Source: Kitasatospora sp. NBC_01287 (GTDB taxonomy: Bacteria > Actinomycetota > Actinomycetes > Streptomycetales > Streptomycetaceae). From it: a stretch of DNA of 64,000 bases. Shown here piece after piece: positions 24,594-33,055 of this stretch. Position 1 is the first letter of the stretch, and each line of letters begins with the position of its first letter. The position numbers and the translations under genes are program-made. The stretch spans positions 3,262,501-3,326,500 of the forward strand of contig NZ_JAPEPB010000001.1 in NCBI RefSeq assembly GCF_026340565.1. Reading direction: 5' to 3'. The notes under the pieces were generated by a model that ran no database searches, was not told where the DNA came from, and worked only from the letters and a program-made list of their open reading frames with translations.

Positions 24594-24834
24594 GACATCT
24601 CCTCCCTGCTGTGCGGACGACCATCGCCCGCGCTCACCAGTGCCGCACAGCCGGCACCACGCCTGTGACCGACCGTGAACCCGGGTCAGACTGCCCGTCG
24701 CCGGACGGCCTGACACCAGCACAGCCTTCGGAACCGTCCCCGCGGCCGAGCCGGGGGACGTCTGCACTTCTCTATCACTCCGGATGCTCCGCCTGGGTCA
24801 TCCCACACAGCGGCCCCGGGTACCGGACGGGCCG

Positions 24835-25815
24835 TCAGTCGGCCCCGGCGGAGCGGCGGGCCGCCCGCCAGCGCCGCCGGTCAGCCGGCGAACCGCCGGT
24901 GAGCGCGCCGCGCCGACGGCGCAACACGGCCGGCGAGATGCCCAACATCCCCATAACGAGTGAGGGTTCCAAGGGATCCGGGCTGACGCCCGAGGATTCT
25001 CCGGAGCTCTGCGACCCGAGCGCCGCCGGGGTCGCGTAGGTCGGCCGGGAGAGCCCGTGCACGCGGTTCAGCGGCCAGCCGACCAGGAAGGCGCGGCCGA
25101 TCACGTTCGAGAGCGGCACGGTGCCCTGGAAGGGGCCGGCCATGTGGTAGCGCGAGTCCGCGGACAGGTCGCGGTGGTCGCCCATCACCCACAACCGCCC
25201 CTCGGGCACCGTGACCTTGAACGGGATCCGCGAGGGCGGGTTGCCGGGAGCGAGGTAGGGCTCCTCGATCGGCTTGCCGTTGACGGTGATCCGGCCGTGG
25301 TCGTCGCAGCAGGCCACGGTGTCGCCGCCGACCCCGATCACCCGCTTGATCAGATCCTGCTCGTTGGACGAGGGCAGCAGCCCGATGGCGCCGAAGGCGT
25401 CCTTGACGGCACCCAGCACGGGCCCGCCGCTGTTCGGGGCGGACGTGCCCTCCAGCCAGCCGCCCGGATCCTTGAAGACCACGATGTCGCCGCGCTGCGG
25501 CGTGCTGCCGAACCAGGGGGTGAGCTTGTCGACCAGCACCCGGTCACCGATCTGGATCGTCTGCTCCATCGATCCGGAGGGGATCACGAAGACCTGGACG
25601 AAGAAGGTCTTCAAGGTCAGCGCGATCAGCAGCGCGACCACGGCGATCACCGGTATCTCCCGCAGCAGCGAGCGCCGGCCCCGGCGCGCGGCACGCCGGG
25701 CGGTGCGCCGGCGCTGGGCGCGGCCGCGGGGCGTGCCGGGCTCCTCGGCGACCTCCTCACCGATCTCCTCAACGGCCTCCTCGGCCGGCGGCGCCGCTCT
25801 ACCGCGACTCCCCAT
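24835..25815 (-). CDS. sipX: type I signal peptidase SipX
   Basis: This 326-residue peptidase has a cytoplasmic acidic then Arg-rich N-terminus, one TM helix ('IPVIAVVALLIALTLKTFFV'), catalytic Ser82 ('IPSGSMEQTI') and Lys157 ('DLIKRVIGVGGDTV'), and 'WVMGDHRDLSADSR'. The C-terminus is basic. The ATG at 25815 lies 17 bp inside the 3' end of sipW, so translation is coupled; AAGGGCGG precedes it. A GTG six bases upstream is an alternative. The catalytic domain closely resembles SipY, suggesting duplication. Confidence 0.93.
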   Translation of the reverse strand: MGSRGRAAPPAEEAVEEIGEEVAEEPGTPRGRAQRRRTARRAARRGRRSLLREIPVIAVVALLIALTLKTFFVQVFVIPSGSMEQTIQIGDRVLVDKLTPWFGSTPQRGDIVVFKDPGGWLEGTSAPNSGGPVLGAVKDAFGAIGLLPSSNEQDLIKRVIGVGGDTVACCDDHGRITVNGKPIEEPYLAPGNPPSRIPFKVTVPEGRLWVMGDHRDLSADSRYHMAGPFQGTVPLSNVIGRAFLVGWPLNRVHGLSRPTYATPAALGSQSSGESSGVSPDPLEPSLVMGMLGISPAVLRRRRGALTGGSPADRRRWRAARRSAGAD

Positions 25816-26677
25816 GGGCACCGCCCTTCGACGCGGCGGCGATGGCCGCGAAGCCGGCCGGGGTGTCCAGCGCGGACCAGTGCCCGACCGGGAAGACCAC
25901 CCAGTCGGCCCGCCCGATCACCTTGCGGACCGGGACGAACCCGCCACCCGGGTCGCCGAGGTGGTCCCGGGAGTCGCTGGAGTCGCTGCGGTGGTCACCC
26001 AGCACGAAGAGCGTGCCCGGCGGCACCTGGACGTCGAAGCCGACGGTGGAGGGCGCGTCACCGGGGTAGCGGTAGTCCGACTCCGCCAGCGGCACCCCGT
26101 TGACGGTCAGCTCCTGGTCGCCGGGCCGGTAGGTCACCCGGTCACCCCCGACGCCGATCACCCGCTTGACGAAGACCGTGTCGTCGGAGGCCAGGCCCAG
26201 CATCGCGGCGAACGCGTGCAGTTCGGTCCCCAGGCCGACCTGGTTCTCAGCGCCCGGGACGAACGAGTCGGTGCCGTCGAAGACCACCACGTCGCCGCGC
26301 CGGACCGTGTCGCCGAACTGGTACGCGAGCTTGTTCACCACCAGCCGGTCGCCGGGGCGCAGCACGTTCTCCATCGAGGCCGACGGGACGACGAAGGGCT
26401 GTGCGACGAAGACGTTCACCAGCAGCAGCGCCAGCACGCAGACGGCACCGAGCTTGGCCAGGTAGCCCAGGCTCCAACCGGGCCCGTCCGGCTCCTGAGG
26501 CGCCCCGGGCTCAGCCGATTCAGCGGAATCAGCAGGCTCGGCGGCCCCTGAGCCCTCCTGGCCCTCCTGGCCCTCCTGGCCCTCCTGCGCGGAAACGGCC
26601 GCGGACCGCGACGGCACCGTGGCACCTGAAGGTGCCGGGGCGCCGTCGCGGTCCGCGATCGGTTCGTGCGTGCTCAT
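25799..26677 (-). CDS. sipW: type I signal peptidase SipW
   Basis: This 292-residue peptidase carries catalytic Ser101 ('VPSASMENVL') and Lys171 ('VFVKRVIGVGGDRV'), one TM helix ('LGAVCVLALLLVNVFVAQPF') and box E 'FVLGDHRSDSSDSRDH'. A run of 'EGQ' repeats sits in the N-terminal tail (residues 32-42). ATG 26677 (MSTHEPIADRDG) is chosen because upstream in-frame sequence is Arg/Ala-rich and unconserved. Its stop overlaps sipX. It is the first sip gene downstream of rplS, as in S. lividans and S. coelicolor. Confidence 0.92.
   Translation of the reverse strand: MSTHEPIADRDGAPAPSGATVPSRSAAVSAQEGQEGQEGQEGSGAAEPADSAESAEPGAPQEPDGPGWSLGYLAKLGAVCVLALLLVNVFVAQPFVVPSASMENVLRPGDRLVVNKLAYQFGDTVRRGDVVVFDGTDSFVPGAENQVGLGTELHAFAAMLGLASDDTVFVKRVIGVGGDRVTYRPGDQELTVNGVPLAESDYRYPGDAPSTVGFDVQVPPGTLFVLGDHRSDSSDSRDHLGDPGGGFVPVRKVIGRADWVVFPVGHWSALDTPAGFAAIAAASKGGAHGESR
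26552..26587. repeat. four-copy 9-bp repeat inside sipW
   Basis: GCCCTCCTG repeats four times without a mismatch and encodes the in-frame EGQ tract of SipW. Confidence 0.93.
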
Positions 26678-26741
26678 CGGGCTGAGCTTAGCGGCCAACC
26701 CTGAGCGCGCCGCACCCCCGGGGCGAGCCGGGGGCAGCGAC

Positions 26742-27092
26742 TCAGCGGTCGCGCTTCTCCTTGATCTTCGCGGCCTTGCCGCGCAGGTCACGGAGGTAGT
26801 ACAGCTTGGCGCGACGGACGTCACCGCGGGTGAGGACCTCGATCTTCTCGACGATCGGGGTGTGCACCGGGAAGGTGCGCTCCACGCCGACGTTGAAGCT
26901 CACCTTGCGGACGGTGAAGGTCTCACCGATGCCCGCGCCGTGGCGGCGGATCACGACGCCCTGGAAGACCTGGACACGGGAGCGGTTGCCCTCGATGACC
27001 CGGACGTGGACCTTCAGGGTGTCACCGGCGCGGAAGGCCGGGATGTCGGTGCGCAGCGAAGGCGCGTCGACAGCAGCGAGCTTGTTGCTCAT
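26742..27092 (-). CDS. rplS: 50S ribosomal protein L19
   Basis: The product has 116 residues, the exact family length in streptomycetes. '[20 protein letters not shown]', '[14 protein letters not shown]' and '[20 protein letters not shown]' are canonical L19. L19 sits at the subunit interface. ATG 27092 is preferred because GGAGAGCATC precedes it; two further in-frame ATGs upstream would add unconserved residues. It follows trmD by 153 bp, the normal rpsP-rimM-trmD-rplS order. Confidence 0.98.
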   Translation of the reverse strand: MSNKLAAVDAPSLRTDIPAFRAGDTLKVHVRVIEGNRSRVQVFQGVVIRRHGAGIGETFTVRKVSFNVGVERTFPVHTPIVEKIEVLTRGDVRRAKLYYLRDLRGKAAKIKEKRDR

Positions 27093-27245
27093 GATGCTCT
27101 CCATCGCGGGCGCCACGGGCCGCCCACGGAAATTCGTCACAATGGGGTGCGTTGCGGGTCGCTTCGGCTTTCGGCGGTCCCCCCGTGGCGGGGGCGCCGG
27201 GCCACCGGATCCCGTGACCGGGTCCAGGCGACAGACAACAGCCGC

Positions 27246-28088
27246 CTATTCTTCCACAGCCCCCGGGGTGCGGAGAAATCGGCCCTGCTCCTCGTTCCAG
27301 CCGAGACCGAGCACGCTCAGCACCTCCCGCTCCTTCTTGTCGAAGGCCGCGGGGCGCCAGCGCCCGACCAGGTCGGGCCGGTTCGCCAGGGTGCGGGTGA
27401 AGGCCTGCTCGCGCCGCCAGCGGGCGATCTTGCCGTGGTTGCCGCTGAGCAGCACCTCGGGCACCTCGCGACCGCGCCACTCGGCGGGCTTGGTGTAGAC
27501 CGGGCCTTCGAGCAGGTCGGCCATCGCACCGGGGGCGAAGGAGTCGTCGCGGTGCGATTCGGCGTTGCCGAGCACCCCGGGCAGCAGGCGGGCGATCGCC
27601 TCGACCATCACCAGCACCGCGACCTCGCCGCCGGCCAGCACGTAGTCGCCGATCGAGACCTCGACCACCGGCATCCTGGTGGCCGCCTCCTCGATCACCC
27701 GGCGGTCGATGCCCTCGTACCGGGCCGGCGCGAAGGCCAGCCAGGGGCGCCCGGCCAGCTCCTGGGCCAGCTCCTGGGTGAACGGCACGCCGCTCGGGGT
27801 GGGCACCACCAGCGTGGGCACCTCCCCCGCCGGGCCCGCCGCGAGCACCGCGTCCAGTGCCTCGCCCCACGGCTCGGGCTTCATCACCATGCCGGGACCG
27901 CCGCCGTAGGGGGTGTCGTCGACCGTGCGGTGGATGTCGTGGGTCCAGGAGCGCAGGTCGTGAAGCTGCACGTCGAGCTGGCCGCGGGCGCGGGCCTTGC
28001 CCACCAGCGAGACGTTCAGCGGCTCCAGGTACTCGGGGAAGATCGTGACGACGTCGATCCGCATCCCGTGCTGCTCATCGGCGGTCAT
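27246..28088 (-). CDS. trmD: tRNA (guanine37-N1)-methyltransferase
   Basis: This 280-residue SPOUT enzyme methylates G37 next to the tRNA anticodon and prevents frameshifting. '[12 protein letters not shown]', '[18 protein letters not shown]', '[11 protein letters not shown]', '[20 protein letters not shown]' and the trefoil-knot region are complete. ATG 28088 overlaps the rimM stop (ATGA) and follows GGAGACCGAGCG; the ATG at 28064 (MRIDVVTIF) is the other possible start and gives 272 residues. The gene is part of the rimM-trmD pair. Confidence 0.97.
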   Translation of the reverse strand: MTADEQHGMRIDVVTIFPEYLEPLNVSLVGKARARGQLDVQLHDLRSWTHDIHRTVDDTPYGGGPGMVMKPEPWGEALDAVLAAGPAGEVPTLVVPTPSGVPFTQELAQELAGRPWLAFAPARYEGIDRRVIEEAATRMPVVEVSIGDYVLAGGEVAVLVMVEAIARLLPGVLGNAESHRDDSFAPGAMADLLEGPVYTKPAEWRGREVPEVLLSGNHGKIARWRREQAFTRTLANRPDLVGRWRPAAFDKKEREVLSVLGLGWNEEQGRFLRTPGAVEE

Positions 28089-28633
28089 CGCTCGGTCTCC
28101 GGTCCGCCGTCGAGCTCCGCCTCGGCCTCGTCGATCAGCCCGCGGGGCGGGTCGATGACGCAGCGCTGGTTCTCCAGGTCGATGGTCGGCACGATCCGCT
28201 CGACGAAGGGGACCAGCACCTCGGTGCCGTCCGGCCTGGTGACCGTCAGCAGGTCCTGGTAGGGCAGGTGGACCACCTCGGTCAGCTCGCCGACCGGGGT
28301 GCCGTCGAGCAGCACCACGTCCAGGCCGATCAGCTGGTGGTCGTAGTACTCGTCCTCGTCCTCGGGCCGCTCCTCCGGGTCCACCTCGGCGATGAGCATC
28401 GTGTTGCGCAGCGCCTCGGCGGCGGTGCGGTCCTTGACGCCCGCGAAGCGGATCAGCAGCCGGCCGCTGTGCACCTTGCCGGACTCCACGGTCAACGGCC
28501 CGGTGGCGCTCGGATCGGTGAGCAGCACCGCGCCGGGCCCGAGCCGCAGCTCCGGCTCGTCGGTGCGGACCTCGACGAAGACGTCCCCCTTGATGCCGTG
28601 GGCACGGCCGATCCGGCCGACGACGAGCTGCAC
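28085..28633 (-). CDS. rimM: ribosome maturation factor RimM
   Basis: This 182-residue protein assists assembly of the 30S head and binds S19. The N-terminal '[20 protein letters not shown]' and the C-terminal PRC-barrel ('[20 protein letters not shown]', '[16 protein letters not shown]', 'DPPRGLID') are typical. GTG 28633 is chosen because CAGGAGTGCACC precedes it at correct spacing. It overlaps trmD by 4 bp. A strong terminator lies between it and khpA upstream, so rimM-trmD probably has its own promoter in the 151-bp gap. Confidence 0.97.
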   Translation of the reverse strand: MQLVVGRIGRAHGIKGDVFVEVRTDEPELRLGPGAVLLTDPSATGPLTVESGKVHSGRLLIRFAGVKDRTAAEALRNTMLIAEVDPEERPEDEDEYYDHQLIGLDVVLLDGTPVGELTEVVHLPYQDLLTVTRPDGTEVLVPFVERIVPTIDLENQRCVIDPPRGLIDEAEAELDGGPETER

Positions 28634-28721
28634 GGTGCACTCCTGAGCGCTAGCACTGGTACGAGGCGTAAAGCCTGGGGTGTGTTTCCCGGGGCAGGAC
28701 GGGCTTCCGCGGAAAACGGGG

Positions 28722-28766
28722 AAAAAGCGGATCCGGCCGGGACGCGTGACGCGTCCCGGCCGGATC
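28722..28766 (-). terminator. intrinsic terminator after rpsP-khpA
   Basis: A perfect 17-bp stem (GATCCGGCCGGGACGCG with CGCGTCCCGGCCGGATC) closes on a 3-nt loop. On the minus strand it is followed after three bases by TTTTT. It lies 18 nt past the khpA stop and is one of the two clearest terminators in the window. Confidence 0.93.
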
Positions 28767-28784
28767 AGAAGACGACGGTGATCG

Positions 28785-29024
28785 TCAGCGGATGTTGTCC
28801 ACGTCGACCAGGTCGACCCGGACGTTGCGACCGCCGAGCGCGCCCACCACGGTGCGCAGCGCACGGGCGGTGCGGCCGCCACGGCCGATCACCTTGCCAA
28901 GGTCATCGGGGTGCACCCGCACCTCGATGGTGTTACCCCGGCGCAGGTTGCGCGAGCGCACCTGGACATCCTCGGGGTGCTCGACAATGCCCTTCACCAA
29001 GTGGTCGAGGGCGTCCTCGATCAC
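28785..29024 (-). CDS. khpA: KH-domain RNA-binding protein (KhpA/YlqC type)
   Basis: This 79-residue protein is a single type II KH domain with the RNA-binding loop '[15 protein letters not shown]' (GxxG motif intact) and the '[11 protein letters not shown]' strand. KhpA with KhpB binds many RNAs and affects cell division in Gram-positive bacteria. It starts 2 bp after rpsP ends, a tight operon. In actinobacteria this gene is regularly found between rpsP and rimM. Confidence 0.95.
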   Translation of the reverse strand: MIEDALDHLVKGIVEHPEDVQVRSRNLRRGNTIEVRVHPDDLGKVIGRGGRTARALRTVVGALGGRNVRVDLVDVDNIR

Positions 29025-29026
29025 GC

Positions 29027-29452
29027 TCAGGCCTCGGTGGTCTCGGCGTCAGCCTCGACCTTGTCCGACTTCTTGGCCTTCGGGGTGATGGCGACACCGG
29101 TGGTGGCGTCCTCGAAGCCGGCGACGGCCTTCGCGAACAGGTGCGAGAAGTCCTCGACCTTGGGCTCGGCGACGAGCAGCGGCGCGGGAGCCGGCAGGCC
29201 CTTGAACTTCTGCCAGTCACCGGTCAGCTTGAGGATGGCGAGCACCGGCTCGGTCGGCTGGGCGCCGACGGACAGCCAGTACTGGGCGCGGTCGGTGTCG
29301 ACCTCGATCTTCGAGGGGTTGTAGGTCGGCTGGTAGATGCCGATCTCCTCGATCGCACGACCGTCGCGCTTGGTGCGCGAGTCGGCGACGACGATGCGGT
29401 AGTGCGGGGAACGGATCTTGCCGAGACGCTTGAGCTTGATCTTGACTGCCAC
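29027..29452 (-). CDS. rpsP: 30S ribosomal protein S16
   Basis: The product has 141 residues. The core '[20 protein letters not shown]' and '[20 protein letters not shown]' is standard, and a C-terminal Lys/Ala/Glu extension of about 50 residues is usual in streptomycetes. S16 helps early 30S assembly. GTG 29452 is chosen from the family start VAVKIKL; CCAGGAGAATCC lies just upstream. It heads rpsP-khpA, ended by a strong terminator. Confidence 0.98.
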   Translation of the reverse strand: MAVKIKLKRLGKIRSPHYRIVVADSRTKRDGRAIEEIGIYQPTYNPSKIEVDTDRAQYWLSVGAQPTEPVLAILKLTGDWQKFKGLPAPAPLLVAEPKVEDFSHLFAKAVAGFEDATTGVAITPKAKKSDKVEADAETTEA

Positions 29453-29606
29453 GGGAGTGGATTCTCCTGGAGTTGACGTGGGTGAGCGACCGCGCTCCGC
29501 GTGGGGTTGCGGGGCCGGCCGATCGAATGACACGCCAGCCGTAGGCGAGAGGGTTCCTGTTGGCTGCCGGGTATCAGCTATCGATTGTGCCACATCGGGC
29601 ACGGCT

Positions 29607-29635
29607 CCCCTGACCGGGTCCGACCCGGTCAGGGG
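29607..29635 (-). terminator. hairpin terminator after the SprT-like gene
   Basis: A perfect 13-bp stem (CCCCTGACCGGGT with ACCCGGTCAGGGG) closes on CCG. It lies 10 nt past the stop of the SprT-like gene and separates it from rpsP. Confidence 0.85.
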
Positions 29636-29645
29636 ACGCGCGGAT

Positions 29646-30233
29646 TCACGCGATCTTGAACGGCTGCTGGCAGGCGCCGCAGACGATCGAGGCCTGGGCC
29701 AGCACCGACGGCACCACCCGGACGTTGCGGCCGCAGCCGCAGACGGCCTTGACCCGCACGCCGCCGCCCGAGGACCCGTGCCGGGCCGCCGGCCCACGGA
29801 ACGCGCGTAGCACTCCGCCGTCAGGGGTCCCGGCCACCGCTTGCTGGTGGGCGCCGAGGGCGAGCTCCAGCCGCTCGATGGTCGCGGTGTACCGCTCCTG
29901 GGTCTCGGTGAGCATGGTCACCTGCGAGAAGCCGCTGCTGGCGTGCGGCTCCACCGGGTGGGCCAGGCCCAGCTCGGAGGCGAGCAACAGGAAGCGGCGG
30001 TTGTGGTAGCGCCCGGCCCGGGACGTGTCCCGGATGTCGCGGGCGGCGGCCAGACCGTGGGCGGCCTCGTGCAGCAGTCGCTCGAAACCGAGCTCGGTGC
30101 CGCAGGCCGAGGACGACTCACCGATCAGCGCCTCGGGCGAGGCGAGATCGGGCAGGTCGCGATGGTAGGCCTGGATGTCGCTCCAGGCGGCGGCCAGTTC
30201 GGCCGCGAGGACGAGAGGCTGTGTCGTGCTCAC
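29646..30233 (-). CDS. SprT-like putative zinc metallopeptidase with C-terminal zinc ribbon
   Basis: This 195-residue protein has His55-Glu56-Ala-Ala-His59 ('[14 protein letters not shown]'), a HExxH zinc-protease motif. His77 in '[17 protein letters not shown]' matches the third ligand region of SprT-like proteases. The C-terminus has Cys165-x-Cys167 ... Cys185-x2-Cys188, a zinc ribbon. SprT/Spartan proteins cut proteins cross-linked to DNA, but this family member is uncharacterised and no DNA role is shown here. GTG 30233 ([13 protein letters not shown]) begins the ordered part; no ribosome-binding site is evident, so the start is uncertain. It is monocistronic, between proS and rpsP. Confidence 0.78.
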   Translation of the reverse strand: MSTTQPLVLAAELAAAWSDIQAYHRDLPDLASPEALIGESSSACGTELGFERLLHEAAHGLAAARDIRDTSRAGRYHNRRFLLLASELGLAHPVEPHASSGFSQVTMLTETQERYTATIERLELALGAHQQAVAGTPDGGVLRAFRGPAARHGSSGGGVRVKAVCGCGRNVRVVPSVLAQASIVCGACQQPFKIA

Positions 30234-30577
30234 GCTATGCCAACGAGGGAGTCGGTTCCGACGTTCCATTCTTGAGCACTCACCAGGAATTCTCGGAGAA
30301 CTCTCAGCTGCGCGTGACAATGCCCGTGTTGAGCGTTCGAAATCTGACGCAAGACCAACCCCCTCGGTGTCTGCACCCGTCGTTCCTCGCCGGGTCGCCC
30401 GATTCCCGGGCACGGCAGAGGGCCGCGCCGAGTTGTTCCGACCCGGGCCCTGACGTGATTTTGACAGGGCCACGGGCCGTACACCGTACCGCTAGTTCGC
30501 TCGCACTGGGAGTTGACCGACCAGTAGCCGAGACGCCGTCACCCACTGGTTACGCAATGAGCGACGGCATAAGTCAT
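30234..30577. other. gap between the SprT-like gene and proS
   Basis: I see no gene in these 344 bp. The sequence is less GC-rich than the flanks and must contain the SprT-like gene promoter. No strong hairpin follows the proS stop. A small dyad TTCTC-G-GAGAA (30290-30300) lies near the SprT-like start. Confidence 0.5.
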
Positions 30578-31990
30578 TCAGTACGCCCGAGCGACGATCG
30601 CGACATTGCCTTCCTGGTCGTCGGCGGCCGGCACGGAGCCGTCCGCGGCGACGATGCAGCGCACCGAAACACCCTGCTCGGCGAGCTTCGCCTCACCCTG
30701 CGGACCGAGCTCGGCCCAGGAGATCCGGCCCCAGCCGGTGGCGGCGGCCTCGATGGCCTCGTCGATGTTCTTGACGTCCACCGTGCGGGCCTCGCGGCGC
30801 TCGCGGGACTCGCGCAGCAGCTGCGCCTGGTCCTCCTCCAGGACGCCCGGCAGCAGCGCGGCCAGGCCCTCGATCGCCACCGGCTCCTTGCCGCCCGGGA
30901 TCCGCCGGGCCAGCATGGCGGTGCCCGCCTCCAGGTCGCGCGGACCGACCTCGATCCGCAGCGGGACGCCCTTCAGCTCCCAGTCCACCGCGCGGCGGCC
31001 GAACGGGGTGTCGGTGCGGTCGTCCACCACGGTGCGGATCCCCGCCGCCTCCAGGGCGGCGCCGATCTCCCGGACCTTGGCGACCACCGCGTCGTCACCC
31101 TTGATCGCGAGGACCACGGCCTGCACGGCGGCCAGCCGCGGCGGCACCCGCAGACCGTTGTCGTCGCCGTGCGACATGATCAGGCCACCGACCATGCGGG
31201 TCGAGACGCCCCAGGAGGTCTGCCAGACGTACTCGCGCTCGGCGCCCTGCAGCTGGTAGGTGGTGTTGAAGGCCTTGGCGAAGTTCTGGCCCAGCTCGTG
31301 GCTGGTGCCCATCTGCAGCGCCTTGCCGTCGCCCATCATGCCCTCAAGGGTGAGGGTGTTGATCGCGCCGGCGAAGCGCTCCTTGGCGGTCTTGCGACCG
31401 AGCACCACGTCGATGCCGAGCACGTTGGTCATGAAGTCGCCGTAGACGTCCGTGTGGATCATCGAGGCGTACGCGCGGGCGTCCTCGTAGGTGGCGTGGG
31501 CGGTGTGGCCCTCCTGCCAGAGGAACTCGGTGGTGCGCAGGAAGACCCGCGGACGCAGCTCCCAGCGGACCACGTTGGCCCACTGGTTGATCAGCAGCGG
31601 CAGGTCGCGGTGGCTCTGCACCCACTTGGAGAAGTACTCGTTGATGATCGTCTCGGAGGTCGGCCGGACCACGACCGGCTCCTCCAACTGCTTGCCGCCG
31701 CCGTGGGTGACCACCGCGAGCTCGGGGGCGAAGCCCTCGACGTGCTCGGCCTCCTTGGTCAGGTAGGACTGCGGGATGAACATCGGGAAGTAGGCGTTCT
31801 GCGCGCCCGCCTTCTTGATCCGCGCGTCCATCTCCTGCTGCATCCGCTCCCACAGGCCGTAGCCGTACGGTCGGATGACCATGGTGCCGCGCACCGGACC
31901 GTTGTCGGCCAGCTCGGCCTTGTTGATCAGATCCTGGTACCAGCGCGGGAAGTCATCCGCCTGGGGGGTGAGAACGGGAGCCTTTGCCAT
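30578..31990 (-). CDS. proS: prolyl-tRNA synthetase, archaeal/eukaryotic-type
   Basis: This 470-residue class II synthetase charges tRNA-Pro. Motif 2 is seen in 'VVRWELRPRVFLRTTEFLWQ', with 'VVRPTSETIINEYFSKW' upstream and motif 3 'LPPRLAAVQAVVLAIK'-like. There is no INS editing domain between motifs 2 and 3, and the protein ends in an aromatic residue ('NVAIVARAY'), both marks of the short archaeal/eukaryotic (ProS type 3) form rather than the roughly 570-residue bacterial form. ATG 31990 (MAKAPVLTP) is the family start. Many actinobacteria keep one or both forms; whether a second proS exists cannot be seen. Confidence 0.95.
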   Translation of the reverse strand: MAKAPVLTPQADDFPRWYQDLINKAELADNGPVRGTMVIRPYGYGLWERMQQEMDARIKKAGAQNAYFPMFIPQSYLTKEAEHVEGFAPELAVVTHGGGKQLEEPVVVRPTSETIINEYFSKWVQSHRDLPLLINQWANVVRWELRPRVFLRTTEFLWQEGHTAHATYEDARAYASMIHTDVYGDFMTNVLGIDVVLGRKTAKERFAGAINTLTLEGMMGDGKALQMGTSHELGQNFAKAFNTTYQLQGAEREYVWQTSWGVSTRMVGGLIMSHGDDNGLRVPPRLAAVQAVVLAIKGDDAVVAKVREIGAALEAAGIRTVVDDRTDTPFGRRAVDWELKGVPLRIEVGPRDLEAGTAMLARRIPGGKEPVAIEGLAALLPGVLEEDQAQLLRESRERREARTVDVKNIDEAIEAAATGWGRISWAELGPQGEAKLAEQGVSVRCIVAADGSVPAADDQEGNVAIVARAY

Positions 31991-32247
31991 GGGGCGAATC
32001 GTACGGTGCCCGGCGGACCGAGTGTGAATCGCCGCAGGAGCCGGGCCAGGGCCGGGACTCGGCCGGGACTCGGCCGGGCAGGGACCGGTCCGCGGACCGC
32101 CGGGGGGCGCACGCCCGGCAGGCTCGCACGCCCCGGCGCGCTCCTCTGGACGGCGCGCCCGCGCCGCTGTTCGCTTGAGTCGGGGCGAACAGCGGGGGGA
32201 GCATTTCGCAGGCACGTCCGACCGGACCTGATTGGGAGGCCACCAGT

Positions 32248-33027
32248 ATGGCTTCAGCGCACGGCACGGCCATCGCGGCACCGATCCAGCCGACCCCCGC
32301 CGCGCGGGCCCGCGACTGGGCCGAGATCCAGGAGCGCACCCTGGTCCCGCTCTACGAGGCGGTGCACCAGCGGCTGGCCGTCGGCCCGGCCCTGAGCCTG
32401 CTGGACCTGGGCTGCCGCTCCGGGCTCGCGCTGCTGCTGGCCGCCGGACGCGGGGCCCAGGTGGCGGGTCTGGAGCCGGATCCGGAGCTGCGCGAGCTGG
32501 CCAGGGCGCGCCGGCTGCCGGTCGCCCCGGGGCCGGGTGCCACCCGGTCGGCGCACGGCGCGGTGACCGTCTTCGAGCCGCTGCGGCTGGCCGAGGAGCC
32601 GCGGCGAGTGGCCCGGGAGGCGGCCCGGCTGGTGCTGCCCGGCGGGCTGGTGGTGCTGGCCGGCCTCGCGCCCGAGCAGGCCTGCCAGAGCGCCGCGGTG
32701 CTGGAGGTGGCGCGGCGGCGCGGCGGGCCGGGCCGGCTCCTGGACCCGTTCCGGCTCAGCGGGGCGGGCGAGCTGGCCGGGCTGGCCGCCGGGGCCGGGC
32801 TGCGGGTGGTCGGCAGCGGCCAGGTGGCCTGCCCGTTCGGCTACCCCGACCTGGACAGCGCGGTGCGCGGGCTGCTCGCCACCGGGTGGTTCGACGCGGC
32901 CCTCGCCTACGCGGGCGCGGCGCCGGTGGCCAAGGAGGTGGCCGAGGCGCTGCACCCCTTCACCCGCGCGGACGACACGGTGCGGATGGCCAACGTCTTC
33001 CAGTACGTGCTGGGCCGCCGGACCTGA
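32248..33027 (+). CDS. SAM-dependent methyltransferase (class I-like)
   Basis: This 259-residue protein has motif I 'LLDLGCRSGLALLLAAGRGA' for SAM binding, an acidic residue after strand 2 ('AGLEPDPELRELAR') and a post-motif region 'EAARLVLPGGLVVLAG'. Many streptomycete methyltransferases are similar, and the substrate cannot be assigned. GGGAGGCCACCAGT precedes the ATG at 32248. It diverges from proS across 257 bp and is convergent with the ftsH paralogue 28 bp downstream. Confidence 0.85.
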   Translation: MASAHGTAIAAPIQPTPAARARDWAEIQERTLVPLYEAVHQRLAVGPALSLLDLGCRSGLALLLAAGRGAQVAGLEPDPELRELARARRLPVAPGPGATRSAHGAVTVFEPLRLAEEPRRVAREAARLVLPGGLVVLAGLAPEQACQSAAVLEVARRRGGPGRLLDPFRLSGAGELAGLAAGAGLRVVGSGQVACPFGYPDLDSAVRGLLATGWFDAALAYAGAAPVAKEVAEALHPFTRADDTVRMANVFQYVLGRRT

Positions 33028-33055
33028 CGCGGTCCGCGGCCCAGCTGACGCGGTC

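Noticed and set aside
28793..28801. TTGTCCACG, a near DnaA box
   Set aside because: It lies in the khpA coding sequence, where it is explained by the conserved VDNIR codons.
30461..30466. Perfect TTGACA -35-like box on the plus strand
   Set aside because: It points towards the 3' end of proS with no gene downstream and no TAnnnT at 16-18 bp.
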